Assembly: GCF_004769525.1 (NCBI RefSeq)
Contig: NZ_RQFT01000011.1
Span: 124,001 to 188,000, forward strand
DNA from: Leptospira bouyouniensis
GTDB lineage: Bacteria > Spirochaetota > Leptospiria > Leptospirales > Leptospiraceae
Direction of reading: 5' to 3'
Length of the DNA: 64,000 nucleotides
Under the pieces are notes generated by a model, which saw nothing but the letters and a program-made list of their open reading frames with translations, ran no database searches and was not told where the DNA came from. Shown here one piece after another: positions 1 to 9,986 of the stretch. Both the position numbers and the translations under genes were made by a program. The number at the start of each line of letters is the position of its first letter. The stretch's first letter is position 1.

Positions 1-26
1 GAGCATACGGGACATTGAACCAAAAT

Positions 27-49
27 GGTTCCCTGTGTGACAGGGAACC
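27..49 (-). terminator. Hairpin downstream of the FcpB-like gene
   Basis: A perfect 9-bp inverted repeat (GGTTCCCTG at 27-35, CAGGGAACC at 41-49) encloses a 5-base loop. Read on the minus strand it lies about 60 bases past the stop of the gene ending at 112 and is followed by a short ATTTTGG run. The T tract is weak, so intrinsic termination is an inference. A second small inverted repeat (AAGAAC 95-100, GTTCTT 108-113) overlaps the stop codon. Confidence 0.45.
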
Positions 50-111
50 GTAACATCGTGGAACAATTCGGACATTGTTTTACGCGATTCAATTAAGAAC
101 CTGTATAGTTC

Positions 112-957
<846 letters not shown>

Positions 958-1020
958 CTAAAAGGTTAATTTGAGGATACCAAAGTACGACCCATGGACG
1001 TAAACAAATATCCTGTAAAA

Positions 1021-1037
1021 AGTATCGGTAAAATACT
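1021..1037 (-). terminator. Weak terminator-like hairpin between AAA gene and fcpB
   Basis: AGTAT (1021-1025) and ATACT (1033-1037) form a short stem with a 7-base loop. On the minus strand the stem is followed by a run of five T. It lies about 30 bases past the stop of the AAA ATPase gene and could separate it from the next minus-strand gene. The stem is short and AT-rich, so this is a weak call. Confidence 0.3.
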
Positions 1038-1067
1038 GGGGAAGATTGAAGCCGAATCTCACTCTTT

Positions 1068-2318
1068 TTAGTGTTTCCATCCAAAATCTGGAAAGGATTC
1101 TAAATAAAATGAAAGGTTAGGGGCGCTCAATTCTTCCAATTTTGCCCAATTTTTGGTTATCCAGCGCCTTTCCACATAGTCACAATAGTCTTTTAAATTC
1201 CTTCCAGATGCCCCAACGAGTAAGTCAGAGATTTGTTCTCGTTCGTTTTTGTTCAGTTGTTTGGCATATCCCTCGAGAATTTTAGTGCGTTCCTCTCGGT
1301 TGGGCAAAGGGAAAAGGATTTTTCGATCAAATCGAGATAGTAAGGCTGAATCTAAGTCTTCTTTTCGGTTGGTCGCTCCAATCGTGATGGTACCTGTTTT
1401 TTCAGCAAACCCATCTAATTTCCGCAATAGGACGCTTAATAAGTTCCGAGTGGCTTCAAATAATCCATCTTCTCTGGATGTGGCTAATGAATCGATTTCA
1501 TCCAAAAACAGCATACATTTGGGAAAGAGGGCGGCGGCGTCAAACACCATGGCAAGGTTTTGGGATGATTCCCCGTAATACTTACTCAAAATGGATTCGA
1601 TCGGAACATAAACCATTGGAACACCACATAGGTGGGAGACAATTTTTGCCATACTCGTTTTACCCACGCCTGGTTCTCCTTCAAAAAGAACTGCGCGAGG
1701 GAGATTACCGGTTGGTTTTTGCCTTGTGAGTTTTGTGATCTCAAGGAATGGTTCTGGTCTTTGTAATGGAAATACTAAACTTTCAAGGATTTGTTCTTTT
1801 ACCCCATCATAACCAAAAACAGAATCAAATCCGAGTTCAAAACCTTTCGCTTTTTCTAAGATTGGATCGTATACCTCGACACCTAGCGGTTCCAAAAGAG
1901 ACCTTGGGTCTTTTGTGGTTCCACCTTCTAAGTTTAAGTATTGGAAGAGGTGGATTACAGTTTGGATTTCTTTTGTGGAAAAATCGCCAAGTTTAGAACA
2001 TTCAACTTTTAGGTCTGACTTAAAAGAAAAACGAATCCGAAACCGATTGGATAAATTCTTTTGGGGTTCAAATAAATTTTCACCTAAAGATTGTAAGCTT
2101 AAGTAACCTTCTTCAAAATTATAAATGCGAAAATTTTCGATGTAATTTCTGACAATTCCCAAACAATCGAGTATTTTCTCCTTCCCAACCGCATTCTGGC
2201 GGAAACGAAAGACAGTTTCTTCTTTTTCTTGGATGAACTGGTAATTTGCCTGTTTGAGTTCCGTCGCAAACAAGTCTTTGGCCTTAAAAAAATCCAGTTG
2301 GTTTGTGGAAGTAGACAT
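1068..2318 (-). CDS. AAA-family ATPase (VCP/katanin-like single AAA module)
   Basis: The protein has 416 residues from ATG 2318. A longer frame begins at TTG 2354, but its extra 12 residues look like read-back and lack a ribosome site. Residues 1-165 are not recognised. Residues about 166-340 are a classic AAA module: Walker A GEPGVGKT (214-221), pore-loop-like KYYGES (246-251), Walker B ending LDEID (272-276), sensor-1 N317 and arginine fingers near R329/R332. This is the substrate-remodelling type of ATPase, probably cytoplasmic and hexameric. The substrate is unknown. It lies between an FcpB-like gene and divergent fliN, so a motility link is possible but only positional. Confidence 0.8.
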   Translation of the reverse strand: MSTSTNQLDFFKAKDLFATELKQANYQFIQEKEETVFRFRQNAVGKEKILDCLGIVRNYIENFRIYNFEEGYLSLQSLGENLFEPQKNLSNRFRIRFSFKSDLKVECSKLGDFSTKEIQTVIHLFQYLNLEGGTTKDPRSLLEPLGVEVYDPILEKAKGFELGFDSVFGYDGVKEQILESLVFPLQRPEPFLEITKLTRQKPTGNLPRAVLFEGEPGVGKTSMAKIVSHLCGVPMVYVPIESILSKYYGESSQNLAMVFDAAALFPKCMLFLDEIDSLATSREDGLFEATRNLLSVLLRKLDGFAEKTGTITIGATNRKEDLDSALLSRFDRKILFPLPNREERTKILEGYAKQLNKNEREQISDLLVGASGRNLKDYCDYVERRWITKNWAKLEELSAPNLSFYLESFPDFGWKH

Positions 2319-2404
2319 AAAGAACAAAATAGGGAAGATTGTCTTTTTTTTCAAGGAAGGATTTTGATTTCCTCCGACGAGTAACCTGTAGAGGTTGTAG
2401 GATT

Positions 2405-2923
2405 ATGGGTGAAGGTTCACTATCACAAGAAGACATAGACGCACTACTCGGCGGATTTAGCGGTGGAGGAACACCTGCGGGTGGTGGCTCTGGAGGCGGT
2501 GGCGGAGGTATGGATGACCTTGATGCTTTAGTTGGCGGCGGAGGTGGAGATGATAATGGTCCTTCGTTTGCAGATATTGCAGCAGCTCTAGGTCCGAGTG
2601 CAACCCCAGCTCCCACTAGGTCCCAATCCAAATCACAATCGAGTTCCGGAAATAATACTGCCAACCTCAATCTCTTACTTGATGTTACCTTACAACTCAC
2701 GATCGAACTCGGAAGAACCACGATGTTCATCAAGGATGTTTTACAACTCTCAGAAGGAACTGTTGTCGAACTAGACAAAAACATTGGGGAGGAACTCGAC
2801 ATCTTAGCCAACGGCAAACTGGTTGGTCGTGGTAAACTCATTGTCCTAGATGATTATTATGGTGTCCAAATCACTCAAATAGTGGATCCCATGGAGCGAT
2901 TGGGTGGACCTGCATTTTTGTAA
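2405..2923 (+). CDS. fliN: Flagellar motor switch protein FliN
   Basis: This 172-residue protein starts at ATG 2405; a longer frame from 2339 is not supported. It opens with LSQEDIDALLGG (residues 6-17), the short motif shared by FliM and FliN/FliY N-termini. A Gly/Pro/Ser-rich linker follows to about residue 90, then a C-terminal SpoA (FliN) domain from about 95 to 170 with the typical ELGRTTM and ANGKLVGRGKL segments. FliN forms the lower C-ring of the flagellar switch and binds FliM and export factors. fliM lies 8 kb downstream on the same strand, not in the same transcription unit. The glycine run is longer than in enteric FliN. Confidence 0.92.
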   Translation: MGEGSLSQEDIDALLGGFSGGGTPAGGGSGGGGGGMDDLDALVGGGGGDDNGPSFADIAAALGPSATPAPTRSQSKSQSSSGNNTANLNLLLDVTLQLTIELGRTTMFIKDVLQLSEGTVVELDKNIGEELDILANGKLVGRGKLIVLDDYYGVQITQIVDPMERLGGPAFL

Positions 2924-2962
2924 CATGATGACATTTGATTTTGAAGTTAGGATATTTTAACA

Positions 2963-3418
2963 TTGGAATCAATTGGTCATGGTTTTACAATCGAACGAAT
3001 CACGAATCCGCAAGAATCGTTACAAGAAGACCTATGGAATCGGTTACATGATTTTAGCGTATCTAAGTTAGGTGATAAGAATTTAGAATCAAAAGAATTT
3101 TTTGCCATCCTCGTGAAAGAAGGGGAGACTCTAATCGCAGCATCCCTTTGTTATTTATTCTTTAAGGGATTGAACTTGCAACTATTGTGGGTAGCCGAAG
3201 AAAAACGAGGACAAGATTTGGGAACCAAACTTCTCAAACAAATTGAATTGGAAGCGATAAAATTAGGAGCCACTCTTGTGTTTGGGTATTCTTTTGGATT
3301 CCAAGCTCCCAAGTTTTATACAAAACTTGGGTATGAGGAAGTAGGAAAAATTCCAGATTACCCAAAAGGCCAAAATTGTTATTTCCTCTGCAAAAAATTG
3401 ACAAACAATTCTCCTTGA
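2963..3418 (+). CDS. GNAT-family N-acetyltransferase
   Basis: This 151-residue protein starts at TTG 2963, with TAGGA about 8 bases upstream. The central part reads like a GNAT acetyl-CoA site: a hydrophobic strand (LQLLWVAEEKRGQDLGTKLL) where the RGQDLG stretch matches the Q/RxxGxG/A acetyl-CoA loop, followed by the helix and a C-terminal FYTKLGYEE motif typical of the fold. The substrate cannot be deduced. It is a stand-alone gene after fliN. Confidence 0.8.
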   Translation: MESIGHGFTIERITNPQESLQEDLWNRLHDFSVSKLGDKNLESKEFFAILVKEGETLIAASLCYLFFKGLNLQLLWVAEEKRGQDLGTKLLKQIELEAIKLGATLVFGYSFGFQAPKFYTKLGYEEVGKIPDYPKGQNCYFLCKKLTNNSP

Positions 3419-3470
3419 CGGAGTTTTCCCTAGAATTCAGATTGTCAATATGTTAACTCTAGCCATTGTG

Positions 3471-3552
3471 TAGACCGCCAAAACGGTGAACTTGTTTTGG
3501 ATACCCCGCCTAAATTCAATTAGGAGGCGGCTATCTTCGCACAGGCGGTCTA
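3471..3552 (+). ncRNA. Candidate structured RNA with three-way junction
   Basis: Three perfect complementary pairs nest here. The outer stem TAGACCGCC (3471-3479) pairs with GGCGGTCTA (3544-3552). Hairpin A is CCAAAAC (3478-3484) with GTTTTGG (3494-3500). Hairpin B is CCGCC (3506-3510) with GGCGG (3526-3530). Together they make a compact three-way junction of about 82 bases in the gap before the RNHCP gene. A second GTTTTGG copy at 3570-3576 could compete for the CCAAAAC strand, which would allow switching. I do not recognise a known riboswitch, SRP, 6S or tRNA core. It could be a leader, a stand-alone small RNA or a regulatory hairpin; strand is assumed from the downstream gene. Confidence 0.45.
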
Positions 3553-3609
3553 TTTCCCAATCATCCACTGTTTTGGTGTCTCTTTTTGTTTTGCCGCAAA
3601 AAACTGGAC

Positions 3610-4077
3610 ATGTCACGTAACAATGAACTAACGAATTTTCAAAAATTCACGAAGAAAAAACGTTTTGAAAATGAAGACGAGGAGATCCATTCCTCTTCGG
3701 TCAAAAAAAAATCCCATCGATATCGTTCTGATTCGAATGAGTTCCGATGTGTCGAATGCAAACAGATGGTAAATCCTCCGGGATTTGGAACCGAACAAAG
3801 GAACCATTGTCCCAATTGTCTTACAAGCCTTCACTTAGACAATACACCTGGAGACCGTGCCGCAACATGTGGTAGCAAAATGGAAGCGATTTCTATTTGG
3901 GTGAGAAAAGGGGAATGGGTGATTTTACATCGATGTAAGGGTTGTGGAGTGATCCATGCGAATCGAATTGGACCAGATGACAATGAAGCTTTGCTTGTAT
4001 CGCTTGCAGCCCAGGCAATGGCAAAACCAAGTTTTCGATTGTTTTCAGAAAATCCGGTGGGAGATCCACCGGATTAA
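3610..4077 (+). CDS. RNHCP-domain protein
   Basis: This 155-residue protein starts at ATG 3610; the upstream TTG at 3586 is not needed. The first 45 residues are basic and low in complexity. The rest is an RNHCP domain, recognised by its naming motif RNHCPNC plus paired cysteines: CVEC, CPNC, a Cys in RAATCGSK, and CKGCG. The pattern suggests a zinc ribbon. Family function is unknown to me; a role with nucleic acid is only a guess from the basic tail and zinc pattern. The gene sits directly behind the structured RNA candidate and ends inside a terminator hairpin. Confidence 0.8.
   Translation: MSRNNELTNFQKFTKKKRFENEDEEIHSSSVKKKSHRYRSDSNEFRCVECKQMVNPPGFGTEQRNHCPNCLTSLHLDNTPGDRAATCGSKMEAISIWVRKGEWVILHRCKGCGVIHANRIGPDDNEALLVSLAAQAMAKPSFRLFSENPVGDPPD
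4051..4075. terminator. Bidirectional intrinsic terminator
   Basis: AATCCGGTGG (4051-4060) and CCACCGGATT (4066-4075) form a perfect 10-bp stem with a 5-base loop. On the plus strand it overlaps the last codons and stop of the RNHCP gene and is followed by AATTTT. On the minus strand it is followed by TTCTG after the stem-end TT, just past the stop of the SPFH gene at 4095. It probably serves both convergent genes. Confidence 0.7.
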
Positions 4078-4094
4078 TTTTGCAGGGCGAATGT

Positions 4095-5015
4095 TTACGT
4101 TTTTGGTTTTTTTGCTTCTGTAAGATTTGCTATGAGAGTTGGTAAATTCATCACATCTGCTGGGATGAGAATTTCTGTACTTTCTTTGGCAACATGCAAA
4201 AAGTTTTGAATGAACGCCTTCGTGATTTGAAGTTTGATCGCAGAGGCTCCACCTTGGTCAGAGATAGCACCGGCAATGGCTTCAATCCCTTTGGCTGTTG
4301 CCACCGCAAGTGCTTCAATCTCAGTTGCTTTTCCTTCGGCAGAGTTGATTCTACGTTGTTTTTCCCCTTCTGATTTGTTAACGGCTTCTTCTTTGAAACC
4401 AAGAGAACGGTTGATCCTTGCATCTCTTTCCCCTTCCGACAAAAGGACTTGGGATCGTTTTGCAATTTGTGCTTTTTTTTCTTTTTCCATGGCATCTAAC
4501 ACGGATTTAGGTGGAACGATGTTCAAAATTTCATAACGATTTACTTTGATACCCCAAGGTTCTGAAGCTTGGTCAATGGCAGCAACGATCGTTGAATTGA
4601 TTAAATCTTTTTCTCCGATGGTTTTGTCAAGTTCCATCGTTCCAATCACCGAACGCATAGTAGTCTGTGCAAGTTGGATTGCTGCAAACTGAAAGTCTTC
4701 GATTCCATAAGAAGCTCTAACTGGATCAATGATTTTTAAATAAATGACTCCATCCACTTTTACTTGGACGTTATCATGTGTGATACAAATTTGAGGTTGT
4801 ACATCAATTGATTGTTCTTTCAAAGTGTGGTAATACGCATCACGATCAATAAAAGGGATGAGGATATGAAATCCAGCTCGGAGGGACCTCGAATATTTAC
4901 CCAATCGTTCTACAATGAGTACATCTTGTGCGGGGATAATACGGATACAACGAAAGATCTTATAAATTAAATAGATGGCAACAGATGCCCAAAAACCTAA
5001 ATAAACAAATTCCAT
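4095..5015 (-). CDS. SPFH/band-7 (stomatin-like) membrane protein
   Basis: This 306-residue protein has one N-terminal membrane segment (about residues 4-20) followed by a complete SPFH domain: ERLGKYSRSLRAGFHIL, the IPFID turn, KEQSIDVQPQ and the TTMRSVIG/LDKTI region. A long charged helical tail (about 185-260) carries repeated SEG(E/K) motifs, then an Ala-rich end. The family forms membrane-associated oligomeric cages or rafts and modulates membrane proteases. It follows a paralogue by one base; the ribosome site GGAG lies inside the end of that gene. Together with nfeD it forms a three-gene minus-strand operon. It resembles QmcA/HflC-type stomatins. Confidence 0.88.
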   Translation of the reverse strand: MEFVYLGFWASVAIYLIYKIFRCIRIIPAQDVLIVERLGKYSRSLRAGFHILIPFIDRDAYYHTLKEQSIDVQPQICITHDNVQVKVDGVIYLKIIDPVRASYGIEDFQFAAIQLAQTTMRSVIGTMELDKTIGEKDLINSTIVAAIDQASEPWGIKVNRYEILNIVPPKSVLDAMEKEKKAQIAKRSQVLLSEGERDARINRSLGFKEEAVNKSEGEKQRRINSAEGKATEIEALAVATAKGIEAIAGAISDQGGASAIKLQITKAFIQNFLHVAKESTEILIPADVMNLPTLIANLTEAKKPKT

Positions 5016-5016
5016 G

Positions 5017-5937
5017 TTATTCTCCTACCTGTGGGATTTTGGTCGTGATTTTGGAAAGACCTTCGAACACTCCACCGATATTGGCTAATGTTTCAGGTAC
5101 AACGGTTGTCTTAGAAGTTTTTAAGATTTGTCCAAGCGCATCCAAATACTCTTGTGTGATCTGTAAACTCACAGCTTCTTTTCCACCTTTTTTGCTGATG
5201 GCCTCGGATATAAGTTGGAGTCCTTTTGCAGTGGCATTGGAAATGAGGGTGATTTCTTGGGCTCGTCCATCTGCTTCGTTTACCAATCGAATTTTTTCCC
5301 CTTCGGAGATATTGATTGATTCTTGCCTTTCCCCAACGGAATGATTGACTCGCGATTCTTTTTCCCCTTGGGAAATGGTAATTTCAGCGCGTCGTTCTCG
5401 TTCAGATTTCATTTGGTTTTCCATCTCAATCAGAATTTGTTTTGGAGGAGTGATATTACGAATTTCATAACGTGTGACTTTGATCCCCCAAGGGTCAGTC
5501 GCACGATCTATATTTGAAACGACTCGACCATTGATTTCATCACGTTCAGAGAGAAGGTTATCAAAAATGAGTTTTCCTATTTCGGATCGGAGAGTGGTTT
5601 GTGCCAGCTGAGTGGTCGCTAACATAAAATTATCGATTCCATAGGATGCCTTTTCTCCATCGATGACTTTTAAATATAAAACTCCATCAACTTCAACTGA
5701 TACGTTGTCTTTTGTGATACAAACCTGTGGGTCAATATCAATGGTTTGTTCCTTTAGATTTTGTCTGTAACGGATTTGATCAACAAAAGGGATCATAAAA
5801 TAAAACCCCGATTTCAAAACTCCATTCAAAACCCCTAATCTTTCTTTGATATAAACACTTTGTTCCGGTACGATGATGATTGTTTTTTTGATGATATAAA
5901 CAACTGCCAAAAATACAATTATGACAACTTCGTTCAT
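5017..5937 (-). CDS. SPFH/band-7 (stomatin-like) membrane protein, paralogue
   Basis: The start is ATG 5937 because GAGGAGGAATCT stands immediately upstream; a longer frame from 5979 lacks such a site. The protein has 306 residues, the same as its neighbour, with a membrane segment at about residues 3-20, the SPFH core (KERLGVLNGVLKSGFYF, KEQTIDIDPQ, TTLRSEIGKL) and a tail with SxGE(K/R) repeats. It is clearly a tandem duplicate of the gene ending at 4095. The pair probably forms a hetero-oligomer, by analogy with HflK/HflC. Role in membrane organisation or proteolysis is family knowledge, not visible here. Confidence 0.88.
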   Translation of the reverse strand: MNEVVIIVFLAVVYIIKKTIIIVPEQSVYIKERLGVLNGVLKSGFYFMIPFVDQIRYRQNLKEQTIDIDPQVCITKDNVSVEVDGVLYLKVIDGEKASYGIDNFMLATTQLAQTTLRSEIGKLIFDNLLSERDEINGRVVSNIDRATDPWGIKVTRYEIRNITPPKQILIEMENQMKSERERRAEITISQGEKESRVNHSVGERQESINISEGEKIRLVNEADGRAQEITLISNATAKGLQLISEAISKKGGKEAVSLQITQEYLDALGQILKTSKTTVVPETLANIGGVFEGLSKITTKIPQVGE

Positions 5938-6029
5938 AGATTCCTCCTCTGTGACGATTGAAAGTACATGGACTTTCAAAAGAGAAAAGGGTTTTTTTAT
6001 TGGATCTTAAAAAAAATGAATGTTTGGAT

Positions 6030-6527
6030 TTATGAATCTACTTTTTCTACCGTGAAGGTCAAATTTTCTCGGGATAAAATTCGAACGTATTCTCCTTTGG
6101 GAATTTTGGAATCTTTAGAAATTGCATCCCACAAAGTTCCTTGGAATTTTATTTTGCCACCGTGGCGTCCAACTAAAACATCAATCTCAACAGGTACGAT
6201 TTGATTTAAAAAATCTTCTTTGACGAAGGGATCAACACTCGATTCGGATTTAAAAAATTTTTTGACTAAGGATCCTCCAAGAATGATGGAAACAAAACTA
6301 GTCACAACCCAAACTACGATTTCTGTATAAAAATCCATAGGCACCAATCTAGTTAAAATCCCAGTGAAAATAGCACCAACTCCTAAAAACATGACAAAGG
6401 TTCCAGGCAAAAGGAATTCCGAAAAAAGTAAGATGATTCCTATGATAATCCAAAGGTAGGGAGTGTTAGCCAAAATAAAATCCAATGTATGAACCTCTAA
6501 GGAAGTAGACCGTTCTAATGGGATCAT
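6030..6527 (-). CDS. nfeD: NfeD-like membrane protein
   Basis: The protein has about 165 residues if ATG 6527 is used; a TTG at 6554 would add nine. Neither has a clear ribosome site. Three or four membrane segments span about residues 15-90 (WIIIGIILLFSEFLLPG, MFLGVGAIFTGIL, VVWVVTSFVSIILGG), followed by a soluble C-terminal OB-fold NfeD domain (LVGRHGGKIKFQGTLWDA, GEYVRILSREN). NfeD partners with SPFH proteins, and here it directly precedes two of them on the same strand. It is the short form without the N-terminal ClpP-like protease domain. Confidence 0.85.
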   Translation of the reverse strand: MIPLERSTSLEVHTLDFILANTPYLWIIIGIILLFSEFLLPGTFVMFLGVGAIFTGILTRLVPMDFYTEIVVWVVTSFVSIILGGSLVKKFFKSESSVDPFVKEDFLNQIVPVEIDVLVGRHGGKIKFQGTLWDAISKDSKIPKGEYVRILSRENLTFTVEKVDS

Positions 6528-6553
6528 GGCAAGAAAAATAATACTTTGATTCA

Positions 6554-7009
6554 ATGGATAGGAAAAAGAACCTGTCTTGTGTGAAACGAATTTTTTATCT
6601 TTTATTATCCGTTTTTCTTTTCTTTCAATTATTTCCAGTTTCTCGAGAAAATCCTCCGGTGACTTCAGAAATCGTTACCACACTTGAAATCAAAAACATA
6701 CTCAAACGAAGTTGTTATGATTGCCATTCGAATGAAACCGTTTGGCCTTTTTATTCTTATGTTTTTCCAGTATCTTATTTGGTTACAAATCATGTCTCGG
6801 AAGGTCGTGAAGAACTGAATTTTTCAGAATTCGGTACATTGCCAGAGAGAAAACAAAAGAAAAAAATCTATGAAGTTTGGGAACAAGTTGAGGAAGGTGA
6901 AATGCCACCTAAAGACTATCTCCTACTGCATCCGAGTGCGAAACTATCAGACAATGACAAAGAGGTTTTGAAACGATGGGCAAACGAGTTCAGCGAGGAT
7001 TCTGAATGA
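6554..7009 (+). CDS. Haem-binding (c-type) domain protein
   Basis: This 151-residue protein has an N-terminal membrane anchor or signal (about residues 11-28) and a CYDCH motif (C54, C57, H58), the CxxCH signature of covalent haem c. The text around it ([37 protein letters not shown]) fits the small periplasmic haem-binding domain family (Haem_bd). A periplasmic electron-transfer or redox-sensing role is inferred. Its ATG lies within the alternative start region of the divergent nfeD, and it overlaps argH by 4 nt, so it heads the argH run. Confidence 0.8.
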   Translation: MDRKKNLSCVKRIFYLLLSVFLFFQLFPVSRENPPVTSEIVTTLEIKNILKRSCYDCHSNETVWPFYSYVFPVSYLVTNHVSEGREELNFSEFGTLPERKQKKKIYEVWEQVEEGEMPPKDYLLLHPSAKLSDNDKEVLKRWANEFSEDSE

Positions 7010-8436
7010 AAGAAAAAAAATTATGGGGTGGTCGTTTTGATGCGGCTCCGTCTTCTTTAATGATTCGAATTGGTGAATCCATCAGCTTTGATCAAGAACT
7101 TTATCGTCATGACATTGAAGGTTCTATTTCCCATTCTCGGATGTTAAAACGAATTGGGATCCTAACAGAATCGGAACAAAGGAAAATCGAAACGGGACTT
7201 GTCCAAATCAAAAAGGAAATTGATTCGGGAAAATTTGAATTTAAAATTGAAAACGAAGACATTCATATGTCGATCGAGTCTCGCCTAACAGAACTTCTCG
7301 GAGATTTAGGAAAAAAACTCCATACAGGTCGAAGCCGAAACGACCAGGTATCTCAGGATGTACGTCTTTACATCAAATCTGAAATCCATTCTATCTTGGT
7401 TTTGATGATTGATTTATTAAATGTCTGGGTGAAAAAAGCAGAAGCCCATACGAAAACCATCATTCCAGGTTATACACATTTACAAATTGCCCAACCAATA
7501 AGAGCCTCACATTATTTTTTATCTCATTTTTGGGCAAATGTTAGAGACTTTGAAGATTTTTTTGCGGCATTTGAAAGGGCCGATGAACTTGTCTTAGGTT
7601 CGGGTGCACTCGCGGGTGTGAATTATAAAACGGATCGAGAGTTTTTAAGAAAAGACTTAAACTTAAATCGGATGTCTGAAAATTCGATTGATGCTGTGAG
7701 CCAAAGGGATCATATCTTTAAATTTTTATTTGTTTCTTCACAATTTATGGTCCATATCTCAAGATTTTGCGAAGAGATCATCCTTTATACTTCCCAAGAA
7801 TTTAGTTATTTTAAATTACCAGACCACCTAACTACTGGTTCTTCCATCATGCCTCAGAAAAAAAATCCTGACGTGGCAGAACTCATTCGTGGCAAAGCGG
7901 GTCGAGTGATTGGAAACCTCACTCATTTACTTGTGATGTTAAAAGGAACACCTCTCTCCTATAATAGAGATTTCCAAGAGGACAAAATCCCACTTTTTGA
8001 TACAGTAAAACAGATTAAAATTTGTACAGAAGGGATTCGAGATATGGTGGAGGGGATCCAAATTTATCCTGAAAATGCCACCAGAAGTTTACGGAATGGA
8101 TTTTCGACCGCCACTGACCTTGCAGATTGGCTTGTGAGTGGAAAAGGAATCCCTTTCCGTTCTGCACATGAAATTGTAGGCGAACTCGTAAAACTTTGTT
8201 CGACAAAAGGTTATGATCTATTTACAATCCCAAGCGGAGAAAGAGGGCAAATCCACGCTGTTTTAACCGACCCCGGTTATGAAGCTGCAATTTCACTCGA
8301 AACATCTTGTGACAAAAAAGATGTCTTCGGCGGGACTGCGCTTCCTAGACAGAAAGAACAAATCAAACGAGCCAAAACAAAGTTAAACGAATTGACCAAA
8401 AAATTAAAAAAAATAGAATCCAAAGGGAATCAATGA
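7006..8436 (+). CDS. argH: Argininosuccinate lyase
   Basis: This 476-residue protein is full length for the family (about 460). It has the opening WGGRF, the HTGRSRNDQ segment and the fumarase/aspartase signature [12 protein letters not shown] (about residues 278-289), whose loop serine acts in catalysis. It cleaves argininosuccinate to arginine and fumarate, the last step of arginine synthesis. The C-terminus is extended by a lysine-rich tail. It overlaps its neighbours by 4 nt on both sides, which implies translational coupling with the haem protein and the cyclophilin. Confidence 0.97.
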   Translation: MKEKKLWGGRFDAAPSSLMIRIGESISFDQELYRHDIEGSISHSRMLKRIGILTESEQRKIETGLVQIKKEIDSGKFEFKIENEDIHMSIESRLTELLGDLGKKLHTGRSRNDQVSQDVRLYIKSEIHSILVLMIDLLNVWVKKAEAHTKTIIPGYTHLQIAQPIRASHYFLSHFWANVRDFEDFFAAFERADELVLGSGALAGVNYKTDREFLRKDLNLNRMSENSIDAVSQRDHIFKFLFVSSQFMVHISRFCEEIILYTSQEFSYFKLPDHLTTGSSIMPQKKNPDVAELIRGKAGRVIGNLTHLLVMLKGTPLSYNRDFQEDKIPLFDTVKQIKICTEGIRDMVEGIQIYPENATRSLRNGFSTATDLADWLVSGKGIPFRSAHEIVGELVKLCSTKGYDLFTIPSGERGQIHAVLTDPGYEAAISLETSCDKKDVFGGTALPRQKEQIKRAKTKLNELTKKLKKIESKGNQ

Positions 8437-9320
8437 CTATGAAACAATTCTTTTTACTCCATATCAAAACCCTAGCACTTGCTTTTCTTTTCCTGAGCCA
8501 AACCGTATTCTGTAGTGACCAAACGTTTAAAAAAATCACTTACGAACCGGTAACTTATACCCCGGCAAAGGTGAATGTGAAAAGGGTTGACCAAACAACC
8601 GTTAAGTTGCCAGAAAAAGCTGCTATTTATGCTGTAATCCAAACCACACAAGGTGACCTTGTCCTCGAATTATATGATGAAGCTGCTCCTAAAACAGTTC
8701 AGAATTTTATCGATCTTGCCCAAGGCGAAAAAGAGTTTAGAACTGAGAAAGGGACAGAAAAACGACCTTTTTATGATGGTCTCAAATTCCACCGTGTGAT
8801 TGAAAATTTTATGGCGCAAGGTGGTTGTCCAAGAGGGGACGGGACAGGAGGACCTGGGTTTCAATTTGAAGATGAAATCAATGGAAAAGCGCTGGGTTTG
8901 GACAAATTAAAAATCAAAGATGCCCCTGCCTACCAAGCACAATTACAAAGAGCTGTTTTATCCGAATTCAATATCAAATCCCGGCAAGAATTTGAAGAAA
9001 AAAGAACGGAAGTGGAAAAGGCCTACCAAGAGGCAATGGAACTTCCTGTGTTAGAAGTGCTCTACCGGGTGGGATACCGATTTAATGAAGTTGTCCCTAG
9101 TAAAAAAGCGACACGTGGTGCGCTTGCAATGGCAAATTCTGGTCCTAATACTAACGGTTCTCAATTTTTCATCAACCAGGTGGATACTCCTCATTTAGAT
9201 GGAATCCATACAGTGTTTGGTTTTTTGATCACAGGTTATGATGTACTTGACCGAATCATCGAAAAAGGTAACTTACAAACAACGATTCGGAAAGTTCTCA
9301 TAATCGACAAACGACAATGA
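8433..9320 (+). CDS. Periplasmic cyclophilin-type peptidyl-prolyl isomerase
   Basis: This 295-residue protein has a signal sequence ending near VFCS (about residue 28); the Cys could be a relaxed spirochaetal lipobox, which I cannot settle. The cyclophilin core starts near residue 66 ([20 protein letters not shown]), includes [13 protein letters not shown], and resumes with [19 protein letters not shown] and LDGIHTVFG. Between FEDEING and KKATRGAL about 70 residues (about 152-222) of charged helix are inserted, with repeated Tyr/Gln/Glu. Such a long insertion is unusual. Ribosome site AAAGGGAA supports ATG 8433. It probably assists folding of exported proteins. Confidence 0.88.
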   Translation: MTMKQFFLLHIKTLALAFLFLSQTVFCSDQTFKKITYEPVTYTPAKVNVKRVDQTTVKLPEKAAIYAVIQTTQGDLVLELYDEAAPKTVQNFIDLAQGEKEFRTEKGTEKRPFYDGLKFHRVIENFMAQGGCPRGDGTGGPGFQFEDEINGKALGLDKLKIKDAPAYQAQLQRAVLSEFNIKSRQEFEEKRTEVEKAYQEAMELPVLEVLYRVGYRFNEVVPSKKATRGALAMANSGPNTNGSQFFINQVDTPHLDGIHTVFGFLITGYDVLDRIIEKGNLQTTIRKVLIIDKRQ

Positions 9321-9919
9321 ACTACTTAGAAGGCATAGAGGTCATACAAAAATATACATCAGGTTCTTCAGTAGAACCTGTGTTAAAATTCATTACGACC
9401 GTCCCTCATAACGAGGAAGCCTTTGCCAATGCCTTGGATGAAATTGGTGGAATCAATCGATATCCCGATACCTTCGTAGGTTTACTCAGTTTTATCAGCT
9501 TCAATTTGGGCCAAAAAGCCAAGATGAACCAATTGTATGAAACTGCATTGGAAAAATACGAGGCTTTAAACCAAGTCACCTCAAAAAAAAGACCAACAGA
9601 AGAAGAAGCCAAAATCAAAAGGACACTCACTGATTTTATCTTAAAGATTGAAAAAGTTTTCGAAATACAAGATTTAACCGATGAAAGTTTGGTGAAAGAG
9701 CTGAATCGATTTGTGTCAGAAGCAAACCTTTATGGAATGACAGATAACGAGATCAAAAACCTGAAACTTGCTTCAAAAACAGTGGCCTTGATCGAACCAC
9801 ATTTGGATAAACAACGGGAAAATTATTACCAGTACAAAAAACTTGGATCAGTGATGACCCGCCTGATTCGCATTGCAAATTATATCCTTGATGAAGCAAA
9901 ATTAGGCTTTGGTGCGTAA
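9317..9919 (+). CDS. Conserved hypothetical helical protein
   Basis: This 200-residue protein overlaps the cyclophilin gene by 4 nt. It has no signal peptide or membrane segment and looks almost wholly alpha-helical, with charged heptad-like stretches (YETALEKYEALNQ, KIKRTLTDFILKIEKVFE). I recognise no domain. Coupled translation suggests it is co-expressed with the cyclophilin and argH; nothing else points to a function. Confidence 0.75.
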   Translation: MNYLEGIEVIQKYTSGSSVEPVLKFITTVPHNEEAFANALDEIGGINRYPDTFVGLLSFISFNLGQKAKMNQLYETALEKYEALNQVTSKKRPTEEEAKIKRTLTDFILKIEKVFEIQDLTDESLVKELNRFVSEANLYGMTDNEIKNLKLASKTVALIEPHLDKQRENYYQYKKLGSVMTRLIRIANYILDEAKLGFGA

Positions 9920-9986
9920 AAACCCCACCTAATTTCCTCTAATTTTTCTGTCGAAAATTCGAAGCATTGCCGAAATTGAATAGTGA

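Noticed and set aside
2284..2841. Minus-strand frame with Pro/Ser-rich text opposite fliN
   Set aside because: The proline runs are the complement of the fliN glycine-rich linker; no independent gene.
3419..3609. 6S, SRP or tRNA identity for the structured RNA
   Set aside because: The length is too short for 6S, no SRP GGAA/GNAR apical motif exists, and only two arms branch from the junction, so no cloverleaf.
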